DNA of 64,000 bases, from contig JAMPEU010000014.1 of assembly GCA_023664865.1 (NCBI GenBank), forward strand, positions 1 to 64,000, read 5' to 3'. A program made the position numbers and the translations under genes. This DNA comes from Butyrivibrio sp. (GTDB lineage Bacteria; Bacillota; Clostridia; Lachnospirales; Lachnospiraceae). This document shows, piece after piece, positions 1 to 8,475 of this stretch (positions within the stretch are counted from its first letter, which is position 1; every line of letters starts with the position of its first letter). A model generated the notes under the pieces. It was not told the origin of the DNA. It saw only the letters and a list, made by a program, of their open reading frames with translations, and did not search any database.

Positions 1-139
1 GCGTATAATATTCGGACTGAAATACCATCAGATATACCAGCCTGCCAATCAGCCCTGCAAATAAGGCAAGGCAGATAAACATCACGGCAACCGTTTTATT
101 GCGGTGGAATGTTTTATGGGAATAACCTGCTTCTTTCAT
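1..139 (-). CDS. Penicillin-binding protein, N-terminal fragment (runs off window)
   Basis: Only the first 46 codons are present, from ATG at 139 to the window edge. The peptide starts MKEAGYSHKTFHRNK and then has one hydrophobic segment (VAVMFICLALFAGLIGRLVYLMV) followed by FQSEYY. A short basic cytoplasmic tail, one membrane anchor ending in G-R-L and then a tyrosine-rich stretch are usual at the start of class B penicillin-binding proteins (FtsI/SpoVD type). It lies 128 bp downstream of another class B PBP in the division cluster, where clostridia often carry a second PBP such as SpoVD. The catalytic domain is outside the window, so the family call rests on the anchor and context. Confidence 0.6.
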   Translation of the reverse strand, partial: MKEAGYSHKTFHRNKTVAVMFICLALFAGLIGRLVYLMVFQSEYYT

Positions 140-267
140 TATCTAAGAAAACCCCATAGAATGTATTAATATAATTTATTACTATTCTTTTAAGGTTATT
201 CTTAGAAACTGCCCGATAATAACTCTTCAAGGGATATTTCCGCTTCCGGTAATTGCAAAGCAGCCTG

Positions 268-2520
268 TTACCATATGCCAAAGTCATTATCTTCAGTATC
301 GTCTCCCTGCGGCGGCTCGCCTATGCCGCTGCCTGAGGGCGCATTTTCGGTATCATAAAGATTATCGAGATTCATCACAGCCCCTGTCTCAGGATCTACC
401 AAATATCCGGTATCAGGATCTTTCGGATATCCGCTCTCAGGATCTATCGGGAAAGACTTCCATACGTCCGAAGGCTCAGTATTTGGCGTACCTTCTCCTT
501 CAGGATTCTGTGTTTCGCCTTCGCTGCCTTCACCTTCGCCATTCGCGCCTTCCTCTCCTTCTATACCTTCTCCTTCTTCTATCTCCACAGGTATGGTAAG
601 CTGTATTTTCAATTCTTCGAGTTCTTCTCTTTCCTTATCGCTTAACTCCTCCGTCATGAAAATATTAAGATAAGGAAGAACTTCCGTCAGTATATTACGC
701 ACAATTTCTGTCGCATATCTCGCGGTACTCTGATCTGGCACATTCGGTCTATCAACTACGACATAAATTGCATACTTGGGATCGTCTGCCGGAGCATATC
801 CCATGAAAGATACGACATACTGACCGTTTCCACGCGGCAGCGTCTGTGCCGTACCCGTCTTGCCGCCTATCATGTATCCTGCCGGCCTCGCGGTCTTACC
901 TGTGCCGTTCTCGCCCGCTACTACCAGATTGCAGTATTCCAATATTTTATCGCTGGTAGACTGCGATATGGTCTGTTTTAGAACTCTTGGCTCTATATTA
1001 TCTACCACAGCGCCCTCCGCCGTGGTGATTTTACTTACTACATGCGGTTCATAATAATAACCGCCGTTAATCAGGGAACAGAAGCCTGTAATCATCTGAA
1101 TCATCGAGGCGTTAAAACCCTGTCCGAAAGAATTGGTCGCTAACTCGGTCTGCCTCATATTATTTTTATAATATATAAGCGCAGCGGTTCTCGACTCTCC
1201 CGCCAAGTCGATATTAGTCTTAAGCCCAAAACCGAATAAGTGCTGGTATTCGCAAAATCTGTCTTTCCCCATTGCAAATGCCACATTCATAAGCACCACG
1301 TTGCACGAACGTTCAATGCCCTCCGCTACGGTCAGATAATGATCGCCATATACATTATGGCAGTGTATCGGATAACCGCCTACCTCAAGCTTGCCTTCAC
1401 AATTGTAGGATTCATTGCCTGTTATCGCCCCACATTCAATCGCCGCAGCAACCGTAAACGGCTTGGCAACAGAACCCGGCTCGTAAGTATCTACGATACA
1501 GTAATTTTTCCACAGAGCGTTCAGATGCCTATATAAAGCTTCATCGTCCATTGCGTCAACCATTTCCTGCGTCAGATATTCGCCGGTTTTATTGCCTTTC
1601 TCGTCAAGCTCCGCCATACCGATTATATTGTCGGTATTTCTCGTATCGTTCAAGTCATAGTTAGGGTAGTTCGCCATCGCAAGCACATTTCCGGTATCCA
1701 CTTCCATAATGATGCAGCCCAGATTCTGCGCTCCGTTGCCTGTCCTATAGTTGTCTTTGTATTCTTCGTTAAATTCTTTTAAATATTTTTCCACGATGCT
1801 CTGAATATTAGCGTCAATCGTGGTCTGGATATTGTAGCCGTCAATCGCCGGAATGGTTGTCCGCTCCACGTTGGAGTCGTCGTTCAAATATCCGTATTCG
1901 CGCCCGTTAGTGCCGCATAAAATATCGTTATAATATTCTTCCAGCCCATACTGCCCGGCATTATCGCTTCTGGTAAAACCGATTACATCGCAGGCAAGCG
2001 AGCCGTTGGGATATTCCCTTTTATACTCGTCCTCAAACCATACCCCTTTAATATATTTGCCTACTTCTTCGTCCTTTTGCAGTTCCTTAAACTCTTCAAC
2101 CTTATCATAACCGAGCCGTTTCGCCAATACCTTATATGATGAAGTCGGGTGTGTCGTAATATATTCTCTGACCTCGTTTACATCAATGCCGAAAACCGTG
2201 TGAAGCGCATTTAGCGTAGGCTCTAAGTTTTCTTCTTTATCCAAAAGCACCTTAGTATCGAGAATAACGTTATAGACCTTATTGCTGATGGCAAGTATGG
2301 TGCCGTTGGCATCAAGTATTTCTCCACGCTTAAAAGGTATCGTCACGGAATCATACTTCTGCTGTGACAATACCTGTCTTTTATAAGTCTCGCCATTATC
2401 CCTGTTAATCAGAAACAGACTTACGCTTAAGCCTGCAAAAGCCAATAGCACCAAGACAAAAAGCACTAAAAGTTTCTTTTGCATTTTATTTGTAAATTTG
2501 CTAATACGCTCCTGTTTCAT
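268..2520 (-). CDS. Class B penicillin-binding protein (FtsI/SpoVD-like transpeptidase)
   Basis: A 750-residue peptidoglycan transpeptidase anchored by one N-terminal membrane segment (about 17-37) with its catalytic domain outside the cell. The dimerisation domain includes the R-G-E-I-L-D motif near 65. The three active-site motifs are visible: S350-V-A-K353 (nucleophile serine), S405-C-N407 and K554-T-G556. Such enzymes cross-link septal or spore-cortex wall. Beyond about residue 650 the tail is unusual: it is rich in Glu, Gly and Pro, then carries short repeats of the type DPxTGY/DPETG, and it has no recognisable PASTA domain. The gene follows the ftsL-like gene by 52 bp in the mraZ operon. 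The reading frame stays open for 21 codons after the TAA stop. I cannot decide between FtsI and SpoVD from sequence alone. Confidence 0.9.
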   Translation of the reverse strand: MKQERISKFTNKMQKKLLVLFVLVLLAFAGLSVSLFLINRDNGETYKRQVLSQQKYDSVTIPFKRGEILDANGTILAISNKVYNVILDTKVLLDKEENLEPTLNALHTVFGIDVNEVREYITTHPTSSYKVLAKRLGYDKVEEFKELQKDEEVGKYIKGVWFEDEYKREYPNGSLACDVIGFTRSDNAGQYGLEEYYNDILCGTNGREYGYLNDDSNVERTTIPAIDGYNIQTTIDANIQSIVEKYLKEFNEEYKDNYRTGNGAQNLGCIIMEVDTGNVLAMANYPNYDLNDTRNTDNIIGMAELDEKGNKTGEYLTQEMVDAMDDEALYRHLNALWKNYCIVDTYEPGSVAKPFTVAAAIECGAITGNESYNCEGKLEVGGYPIHCHNVYGDHYLTVAEGIERSCNVVLMNVAFAMGKDRFCEYQHLFGFGLKTNIDLAGESRTAALIYYKNNMRQTELATNSFGQGFNASMIQMITGFCSLINGGYYYEPHVVSKITTAEGAVVDNIEPRVLKQTISQSTSDKILEYCNLVVAGENGTGKTARPAGYMIGGKTGTAQTLPRGNGQYVVSFMGYAPADDPKYAIYVVVDRPNVPDQSTARYATEIVRNILTEVLPYLNIFMTEELSDKEREELEELKIQLTIPVEIEEGEGIEGEEGANGEGEGSEGETQNPEGEGTPNTEPSDVWKSFPIDPESGYPKDPDTGYLVDPETGAVMNLDNLYDTENAPSGSGIGEPPQGDDTEDNDFGIW

Positions 2521-2572
2521 ATTTCCCTCCGGACTTAATGCCTTAAGCCTGTTCCTGTATTATACGCTGCCA

Positions 2573-3025
2573 TTAATCCGGAATTAACGACAGCTGTTTT
2601 ACATAATCGTTATCATCGCTGGTAAAGGAGATAATCTGTCCTTCATCGGCATATCTCATGCCGAGTTCCTGAACGGCAATCCGCCTTACCTCTTCCAAAT
2701 CTATACTGCTTGTTATCCTATTATATTCTTCGTCATTTGCAAGCCTTAAATCATTTAATTCACGCTCAAGCGCAGATATATTTTCTATAGTATTGGTAAT
2801 ATCCGATTGCAGCCTTATATAGCCAAGCAGAATATAACCCGTCGCAATCAGGGCAAGGCTAAGAAACAACACATAGCCCGGACTCATATGTTCCGCTTTT
2901 TCCCTGTTCTTTCTGGCTGTGTTGCTCAGTTTCTTTTTAGGCTTTTTTTCTATTTCTCTTGTTACGTCAAGTTCTCTTGCCGCGCTGCCGTGGACATATC
3001 CGCTGTTTCTTCTGACTGATGCCAT
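2573..3025 (-). CDS. ftsL: FtsL/DivIC-like cell division protein
   Basis: A small bitopic protein of about 150 residues. It has a basic cytoplasmic N-terminus (repeated KKPKKK and RKNREK clusters), one membrane segment (GYVLFLSLALIATGYILL), then an extracellular heptad-patterned helix (IENISALERELNDLRLANDEEYNRI) and a conserved-looking end (VRRIAVQELGMRYADEGQII). Size, topology and its place between rsmH and the PBP are those of FtsL, which joins FtsB/DivIC and FtsQ/DivIB in the divisome. I start at the ATG at 3025 because an upstream in-frame ATG at 3037 directly abuts the AGAGAGGA ribosome site. FtsL proteins diverge so fast that the name depends mainly on position. Confidence 0.75.
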   Translation of the reverse strand: MASVRRNSGYVHGSAARELDVTREIEKKPKKKLSNTARKNREKAEHMSPGYVLFLSLALIATGYILLGYIRLQSDITNTIENISALERELNDLRLANDEEYNRITSSIDLEEVRRIAVQELGMRYADEGQIISFTSDDNDYVKQLSLIPD

Positions 3026-3124
3026 ACAACATTCCATTCCTCTCTAAAATTTATTTAGGTTATTGCAAAACTCAATCTTTTACGGCTATGATTGTGCCAA
3101 TTATACTGTTTTGCAATTACTTGA

Positions 3125-4069
3125 TTATTCATCTTTACTTCGCTCAAAAACTCTGAGCTTGGCGCTTTTTGCCCTTTTATTTTCCTCTACTTCCTCTTTT
3201 GAAGGCAAAATCGGCTTCTTATATACCGACTTTCCTTTTGATACCCTGCCGCATACGCAGATCGGAAACTCCGGCGGGCAGATACAAGGATTTTCATTCT
3301 GCCTGTAGGCTGTTTTAACGATTCTGTCTTCCAGCGAATGGAAGGTGATAATACAGAGCCGTCCGCCCGGTTTCAAGAGGTCGATAAAATCGTCCAGTGA
3401 ATTTTTTAACACTTCCAGTTCGTGATTACATTCAATGCGTATCGCCTGAAACGTCCTTTTGGAAGGGTGGCCGCCCGTTGCCCGCATTTTCGCCGGAATC
3501 GCCGCTTTTATTATCCCACTTAGCTCGTCCGTCGTCTCTATGGGCTTGTCCTTTCTCGCCGCTGCGATATGTTTGGCGATATTCTTGGCGAACTGTTCTT
3601 CTCCATAATCCCTTATAATACGATATAACTCCATCTCCGGATAATTATTTACTATATCCGATGCGCTCACGGTCTGCCTTGTGTCCATACGCATGTCCAA
3701 AGGGGCGTTGTGCTTGTATGAGAAACCTCGCTCTATATTATCAAGCTGGTAGGACGAAACCCCCAAATCAAGGACTATGCCGTCCACCCTGTCGATGTCC
3801 AGACTCGTAAGGATGTTTCTCATATTGCAGTAATTATCCCTGACTATCGTAATCCTGTCTTTAAATTCCTCAAGCCTTCTGCCTGCCGCCTGAACAGCCT
3901 CTCCATCCTGGTCTATGCCTATAAGCCTGCCTTTTTTTGTAAGCTTGGAGGCGGTCATATAAGAATGTCCGCCCCCTCCAAGCGTACCGTCTACGTATAT
4001 ACCATCAGGCTTTACCTGAAGATTTTCTATTGTTTCTTCCAAAAGAACCGATGTATGTGCAAATTCCAT
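3125..4069 (-). CDS. rsmH: 16S rRNA m4C1402 N4-methyltransferase RsmH (MraW)
   Basis: A 314-residue S-adenosylmethionine-dependent methyltransferase that modifies N4 of C1402 in 16S rRNA at the decoding centre. The N-terminus reads [15 protein letters not shown], followed by the family glycine-rich SAM loop [10 protein letters not shown]. Further marks are [15 protein letters not shown] with [15 protein letters not shown], and near the end [12 protein letters not shown], all typical of RsmH. It has full length for the family. It lies between mraZ (84 bp upstream) and ftsL, the standard dcw order. Confidence 0.96.
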   Translation of the reverse strand: MEFAHTSVLLEETIENLQVKPDGIYVDGTLGGGGHSYMTASKLTKKGRLIGIDQDGEAVQAAGRRLEEFKDRITIVRDNYCNMRNILTSLDIDRVDGIVLDLGVSSYQLDNIERGFSYKHNAPLDMRMDTRQTVSASDIVNNYPEMELYRIIRDYGEEQFAKNIAKHIAAARKDKPIETTDELSGIIKAAIPAKMRATGGHPSKRTFQAIRIECNHELEVLKNSLDDFIDLLKPGGRLCIITFHSLEDRIVKTAYRQNENPCICPPEFPICVCGRVSKGKSVYKKPILPSKEEVEENKRAKSAKLRVFERSKDE

Positions 4070-4153
4070 ATTTAATCATCCATTCGCTAAATTTACGTTT
4101 TCGTACAGTCAGCGCAGCAAACGCGCAGACCTTCCGAACAATTACATCCATTC

Positions 4154-4585
4154 TTAGATTCCGAGACCAAGCTCTGCCATATGTTCAGCTATCTCGTCCA
4201 TATCGTCATAAGCCGCAGCCCCATCAAAACGTTCCTTACTCCAAATCTCAATTCTGCTCGCTACTCCAATCAGAACTACGTCCTTATTCAGTTCCGCAAA
4301 CTCCCTTAACACATTAGGTATCAGTATACGGCCCTGCTTATCAACCTCAACTTCGGCTGCTCCTGCCAGGAAGAAACGTACAAACTTTCTGGCGTCTTTA
4401 TTAGTAAGGGGCAGTGATTTAAGCTTTTCTTCAAATACATTCCACTCTGCATCGTCATACACGAACAAGCAGCCGTCCAGTCCTTTTGTTACCACGAATG
4501 CGTCTCCCAACGCTTCGCGGAATTTAGACGGGATAATCAGCCTGCCTTTTGCATCGATTGTGTGATTGTACTCTCCCATAAACAT
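4154..4585 (-). CDS. mraZ: Transcriptional regulator MraZ
   Basis: A 143-residue protein with two AbrB-like half-repeats: [24 protein letters not shown] at the N-terminus and [22 protein letters not shown] near residue 85. Each holds the family D-x-K/Q-G-R motif. MraZ forms a ring that binds short direct repeats and controls the division/wall operon it heads. The start chosen is the ATG at 4585 (MFMGEY), which has AGGTGA six bases upstream; a TTG two codons earlier is less likely. Four CCACTT repeats (AAGTGG on the coding strand) lie about 50 bp upstream and are its probable operator. Confidence 0.96.
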   Translation of the reverse strand: MFMGEYNHTIDAKGRLIIPSKFREALGDAFVVTKGLDGCLFVYDDAEWNVFEEKLKSLPLTNKDARKFVRFFLAGAAEVEVDKQGRILIPNVLREFAELNKDVVLIGVASRIEIWSKERFDGAAAYDDMDEIAEHMAELGLGI

Positions 4586-4635
4586 AATCAATCACCTGCC
4601 GTTAAGTGCCTGCCACGGTCCGCGGAAGAAATTCA

Positions 4636-4671
4636 CCACTTTTAACCACTTCATTCCACTTTCCACCACTT
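4636..4671 (-). promoter_or_regulatory. MraZ operator: four AAGTGG repeats with 10-bp period
   Basis: Read on the minus strand, AAGTGG occurs four times, at plus-strand positions 4666-4671, 4656-4661, 4646-4651 and 4636-4641. The spacing is exactly 10 bp each time. Known MraZ sites are short direct G-rich repeats of this period upstream of mraZ. The array starts at the predicted transcription start and runs into the leader, so bound MraZ would block initiation or early elongation. The repeat pattern is observed; binding is inferred. Confidence 0.8.
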
Positions 4672-4678
4672 ATCTACC

Positions 4679-4707
4679 ATTTTATATTAAAATAAAGTAT
4701 ATTGCAA
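4679..4707 (-). promoter_or_regulatory. Predicted sigma-A promoter of the mraZ operon
   Basis: On the minus strand a -35 box TTGCAA (4707-4702) is followed after 17 bp by a -10 box TAAAAT (4684-4679). This predicts transcription starting near 4672, right at the first MraZ repeat and about 85 bp before the mraZ ATG. Confidence 0.6.
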
Positions 4708-4747
4708 GGGAAAACAAGAGATTTTTTGAAATTTTTTTAGTAGGGTG

Positions 4748-4979
4748 AAATTCAGCCTGTAGGCGCGCATGGACACATATGCTTCTACACTTCGTTTCGG
4801 TCGGTGCTAATCATGCGCCACTGGCGCATAGCACCGTTTGAGGCACGCTCTCGCTCCGTAAAAAACGCAGTGGTACTAAGTTCAAAAGCCGCTTTGCGTC
4901 TTTTTCACTAACTACCAGCGTTTTTTAAGGGCCTCTGCACGGAAGCATATGTGTCCATGCGCGCCTACAGGCTGAATTT
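4748..4979. repeat. Large nested palindromic element A
   Basis: A 232-bp intergenic element bounded by perfect 38-bp inverted repeats (4748-4785 and 4942-4979). Inside are further stems: a GGTGCT/AGCACC plus ATGCGCCA/TGGCGCAT hairpin at about 4802-4834, a pair built on AAAACGC/GCGTTTT with TGGTA/TACCA, and a small AAAAG-CGC/GCG-CTTTT hairpin. The core phrases GAGGCACGCTCTCGCTCC, GGTACTAAGTTCAAAAGCCG and AAGGGCCTCTGCAC are shared with element B at 6004-6219. It has no convincing reading frame. It lies between the degV terminator and the mraZ promoter. It may be a mobile palindromic repeat (REP/MITE-like) or a structured RNA; I do not recognise the family. Confidence 0.85.
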
Positions 4980-4993
4980 TTGCATAATAAAAA

Positions 4994-5021
4994 GCAGCTT
5001 AATCCGTCGGGACTAAACTGC
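4994..5021 (-). terminator. Rho-independent terminator after degV
   Basis: On the minus strand a 12-bp stem (GCAGTTTAGTCC with GGATTAAGCTGC, two G-U pairs) with a CGAC loop is followed by TTTTTATT. It lies about 90 bp downstream of the degV stop and separates degV from element A and the mraZ promoter. Confidence 0.85.
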
Positions 5022-5112
5022 CTTTAATTTACTGTTTTTAAGTCACTGCTTCGTATTCTGTTTATAAATGCTTGCTTCACAATTATTTATTCCGCAAACA
5101 GCAAGCTATATC

Positions 5113-5964
5113 CTACTCCTTTGAAAAATAGGCTACCGCTATCGCACCGGGACCGATATGGGTTCCGATGGTGCTGCCGATGCAGTAGGACGGCACTTCG
5201 TCGATGCTGTCCTTCCACAAATGCCCGCTGTCTTGCAGGTATTTTTGCAAAAGGCTGTCTTCTAAGCCGGAATATGCCGTAACATAGGGCATCTCAAAAT
5301 CAATGCCGCCGGACTTATCTATCATCTGAGTCAGGAGATTGCTGCCTTTTTTAGAACCCATCGCCTTGCCGACCATCTTGACTTCGCCTTCAACGATGGA
5401 AATAACAGGCTTAATATGTAGGATCTCACCGGATATCGCCGTAGCTGCCGAAATTCTGCCGCCCTTTTGAAGATATTCAAGCGTGCCGAGCAGCGCCATA
5501 AGCTTAATGTGGTGCTTTCCCTCGTTAAGACGCTCTACCATCTCTTTTGCAGCAACGCCTTCTTTCAACATGCGCACCGCATACTGTAACAAAATCCGCT
5601 CGCCTATACATGCGTTAAGGCTGTCTACGACTAAGACTTTGCCGCCGAAATTTTCCGCTGCCTGTACCGCGTTTGAATATGTTCCCGAGAGTTTGGATGA
5701 AATGGTTATCGCCACCACTTCGCTGCCATCCGCAGTCATTTCCTTAAAACGCTCTTCAAACTGAAACATATTAATCTGGCTTGTTTTGGGTAATTCGTCG
5801 CTTTCGATTAATTTCTCAAAAAACTCCCTTTTGGTGATATCCACGCCGTCGGAATACATTTCATCGCCAAACGTAATTGTCATGGGAATCATTTCTATTC
5901 CGAGTTCCTTCGTCTCCTCCATAGTGATATCGGAAGATGAATCCACTAATAATTTTACTGCCAT
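5113..5964 (-). CDS. DegV family fatty-acid-binding protein
   Basis: A 283-residue DegV/EDD-fold protein. The N-terminus VKLLVDSSSDITMEE and the segment TKREFFEKLIESDELPKTSQIN are standard for the family. The conserved serine-rich phrase AITISSKLSGTYSNAVQAA and the later YLQKGGRISAATA are also present. DegV proteins of the FakB type bind a fatty acid and present it to the kinase FakA, feeding exogenous acids into phospholipid synthesis. No fakA is in this window, so which ligand it binds is unknown. The ATG at 5964 has AAAGGAG upstream. It is flanked by palindromic elements B (upstream) and A (downstream) and ends in its own terminator, so it is probably transcribed alone. Confidence 0.9.
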   Translation of the reverse strand: MAVKLLVDSSSDITMEETKELGIEMIPMTITFGDEMYSDGVDITKREFFEKLIESDELPKTSQINMFQFEERFKEMTADGSEVVAITISSKLSGTYSNAVQAAENFGGKVLVVDSLNACIGERILLQYAVRMLKEGVAAKEMVERLNEGKHHIKLMALLGTLEYLQKGGRISAATAISGEILHIKPVISIVEGEVKMVGKAMGSKKGSNLLTQMIDKSGGIDFEMPYVTAYSGLEDSLLQKYLQDSGHLWKDSIDEVPSYCIGSTIGTHIGPGAIAVAYFSKE

Positions 5965-6003
5965 AATTAAATCTCCTTTTGTTATTTATCTTATTGATAT
6001 TAC

Positions 6004-6219
6004 GAGTTCAGCCTCAGGCACATAGACGCATATACTTCTCCTTGAGGCACGCTCTCGCTCCAGTGAATAAACAAACGAATGTACGCTACGCGAACATTCT
6101 TATTGTTACGCAACGGTACTAAGTTCAAAAGCCGCTCTGCGCCTTTTTCACTAAGTGCCGGCGTTTTCCAAGGGCCTCTGCACAGAAGTATATGCGTCTA
6201 TGTGCCTGAGGCTGAACTC
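6004..6219. repeat. Large nested palindromic element B
   Basis: A 216-bp intergenic element with perfect 36-bp inverted repeats (6004-6039 and 6184-6219). The arms resemble those of element A (both begin TTCAGCCT and end near CATATRCTTC) but differ at several positions, and each change is matched in the opposite arm. The core repeats GAGGCACGCTCTCGCTCC, GGTACTAAGTTCAAAAGCCG, CTTTTTCACTAA and AAGGGCCTCTGCAC from element A. A variable hairpin (GAATGT/ACATTC at about 6077-6099) replaces the one in A. It sits between the end of lgt and the start of degV. Confidence 0.85.
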
Positions 6220-6248
6220 TGGTTACTGAAATAAATTTTCTTAATTGC

Positions 6249-7136
6249 CTATATGATTTCGGTTTCCGCCGCTTTCTTCTTTATCCGGCTGCGCACGATG
6301 ATATCCGCCGCTACGGACGCGATTACGCAGGCTATCGCGATTACCTGCGATACCGGAATATGCGTTCCCATTATATAGAGCTGGTCAGTCCTTATTCCCT
6401 CTATCCAGAACCTTCCCAGCCCGTATCCGCCCAGATAAAGCAGACACATCTCTCCGTCGAACTTCTTATGCTTCCTGTATAAAATGATTAAACACAATAT
6501 TGCCAGATTCCATAAGCTCTCATATAAAAAAGTAGGGTGTACCTGAATATAATTCGCGCCTTCGGGAATATGAGCCGCTATATTGGCGGAAATGTCCCAA
6601 CTCCTGACAGAATCAATAGGCAGCCTCATCGCCAAAAGGTTGTTCGTATATTCACCGAATACTTCCCTGTTGGTAAAATTGCCCCATCTGCCGATAGCCT
6701 GTCCCAATATCAGCCCCGGCATGCAGATATCCGCGAACTGCAAAAAATTCTGTTTCTTGATGCGGCAGAATATATATAAGGTAAGAAATGCGGCAATTAC
6801 CGCCCCGTAAATCGCCAGCCCGCCGTTTCTTAAATTAAAAATCTGCAGCAGATTGTCTTTATATAAATCCCAGAAAAAGACCACATAATATATTCTCGCG
6901 CCAATAATCGAAAATACCAGCTCATATATGAAAAAGTCCCATACCGTATCGGGATTGGCATTTTCTTTCTTAGCGGTATGCACTGCCATAAGCAGACCGC
7001 TTATAACTCCCAGCCCGATAAATATACTGTATAAGGCAATCTGAAAGCCGAAAACGCTGAAAAATTTCGGGACATTTTTAAGATAGATTCCCAGATTGGG
7101 AAACGCAATGTCCGACGCGCCCATTATATCGTTCAT
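6249..7136 (-). CDS. lgt: Prolipoprotein diacylglyceryl transferase Lgt
   Basis: A 295-residue integral membrane enzyme that transfers diacylglycerol from phosphatidylglycerol to the lipobox cysteine of prolipoproteins. About seven hydrophobic segments are visible. The Lgt signature is GQAIGRWGNFTNREVFG, and RNGGLAIYGAVIAA carries the conserved region near the catalytic His/Tyr position of the family. HPTFLYESLWNL and GRFWIEGIRTDQL near the end are also typical. The start MNDIMGASDIAFPNLGIYL has AAGGGGCAAGG upstream. Lipoproteins elsewhere in the window (51.4-52.5 kb and 56.4-59.1 kb) would be substrates. Confidence 0.96.
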   Translation of the reverse strand: MNDIMGASDIAFPNLGIYLKNVPKFFSVFGFQIALYSIFIGLGVISGLLMAVHTAKKENANPDTVWDFFIYELVFSIIGARIYYVVFFWDLYKDNLLQIFNLRNGGLAIYGAVIAAFLTLYIFCRIKKQNFLQFADICMPGLILGQAIGRWGNFTNREVFGEYTNNLLAMRLPIDSVRSWDISANIAAHIPEGANYIQVHPTFLYESLWNLAILCLIILYRKHKKFDGEMCLLYLGGYGLGRFWIEGIRTDQLYIMGTHIPVSQVIAIACVIASVAADIIVRSRIKKKAAETEII

Positions 7137-7171
7137 TATAGTATCCTTGCCCCTTCCTATGATAACATATG

Positions 7172-8269
7172 TTATACATTGAATCTGAAAAGAATAACAT
7201 CGCCGTCCTGGACTACATAGTCTTTTCCTTCCATTCCTACCAGACCTTTTTCCCTTGCCGCAGCAAGCGAGCCCTGTTCCAGCAAGTCTTTATAATTGAC
7301 AACCTCAGCCTTGATAAAGCCCCTTTCAAAGTCGGTATGTATCTTGCCTGCCGCCTGCGGAGCCTTCGTACCGATTTTAATAGTCCATGCCCTTGTCTCG
7401 TCTTCTCCCGCCGTCAAGAAACTCATAAGACCGAGAATATGATAGCTTGCTTTAATAAGCTTCTGCAGTCCTGACTCCTTTAAGCCTAAGTCTTCCAAAA
7501 ACATCTGCGTCTCTTCTTCGTCAAGCTGCGCAATCTCCTCTTCTATCTGCGCGCAGATGACAAATACTTCGCTGTCATTTTCAGATGCAAATTTCCGCAC
7601 ATTGGCAACGCCCTCGTTTCCCGCGCCGTCGTCCGCTAAATCCGCTTCCGCCACGTTAGCCGCAAAAATGACAGGCTTATAAGTCAAAAGATTGTATTCG
7701 GCAAGAAACGCAAGCTCGTCCTCATCGTCGGTAACGAAACTTCTTGCTAACTTCCCTTCTTCCAGATGCTCTTTCAGTCTCTTCTGCAACGCAAGCTCCT
7801 TCGCCAAAGTCTTGTCCATCCGCGCAGCTTTTTCAGTCTTTGCAAGCCTTCTGTCCAACACTTCCATATCCGAGAAAATAAGCTCCAGATTAATAGTCTC
7901 AATATCGCGCAGCGGATTAACCGAGCCGTCCACATGGACGATGTTAGAGTCTTCAAAGCAGCGAACCACATGAATAACCGCGTCAACTTCACGAATATTG
8001 CTAAGGAACTGATTGCCGAGCCCTTCGCCTTTGGAAGCGCCCTTTACCAGTCCTGCGATATCGACAAACTCGATGGTCGCCGGCGTCACCTTTTTGGATT
8101 TATACATATCTCCGAGCAGTTTGAGTCTTTCATCGGGAACCGCCACGATACCGATATTCGGATCGATTGTGCAGAACGGATAATTCGCCGACTCAGCCCT
8201 CGCCTTAGTCAAAGAGTTAAATAATGTACTTTTTCCCACGTTGGGGAGTCCTACTATCCCTAGTTTCAT
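7172..8269 (-). CDS. ychF: Redox-regulated ATPase/GTPase YchF (Obg family)
   Basis: A 365-residue YchF/OLA1-type P-loop protein that binds ribosomes and, unusually for its family, prefers ATP. The N-terminus MKLGIVGLPNVGKSTLFN is the Walker A motif; DIAGLVKGASKGEGLGNQFL carries the G3 region, and a coiled-coil hairpin follows (about 130-170). The C-terminal TGS-like domain includes TIKIGTKAPQAAGKIHTDFERGFIKAEV. I start at ATG 8269, which has AAAGGAG ten bases upstream, and not ten codons earlier. Full length for the family. Confidence 0.96.
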   Translation of the reverse strand: MKLGIVGLPNVGKSTLFNSLTKARAESANYPFCTIDPNIGIVAVPDERLKLLGDMYKSKKVTPATIEFVDIAGLVKGASKGEGLGNQFLSNIREVDAVIHVVRCFEDSNIVHVDGSVNPLRDIETINLELIFSDMEVLDRRLAKTEKAARMDKTLAKELALQKRLKEHLEEGKLARSFVTDDEDELAFLAEYNLLTYKPVIFAANVAEADLADDGAGNEGVANVRKFASENDSEVFVICAQIEEEIAQLDEEETQMFLEDLGLKESGLQKLIKASYHILGLMSFLTAGEDETRAWTIKIGTKAPQAAGKIHTDFERGFIKAEVVNYKDLLEQGSLAAAREKGLVGMEGKDYVVQDGDVILFRFNV

Positions 8270-8384
8270 TTTATCTATATCTCCTTTAATTTCATTCAAT
8301 TTCTGCTATACATGAATCGTCCAAGCCTCATAACAGCAAAGGATAAGCTGGCACTTGCCTGTTTTTAGCTTATATATAACAAAA

Positions 8385-8423
8385 GAGCCTTAACAACTAT
8401 GCTAGTATAGCATATCAAGGCTC
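8385..8423 (-). terminator. Probable terminator between the broken DUF2971-like gene and ychF
   Basis: On the minus strand GAGCCTT pairs with AAGGCTC around an inner TATGCTA/TAGCATA stem, and is followed by TTTTGTT. It lies 53 bp below the end of the pseudogene and would stop transcription arriving from it before ychF. Confidence 0.6.
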
Positions 8424-8475
8424 AAAAGTAAATCGTGGGAAATTTGGATTTTCAGTTGGATAATTTAGTGATAAT

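Noticed and set aside
4592-5112. Possible riboswitch or T-box between degV and mraZ
   Set aside because: The structure is explained by element A, the degV terminator and the mraZ promoter with MraZ boxes; no T-box or known aptamer motif was seen.
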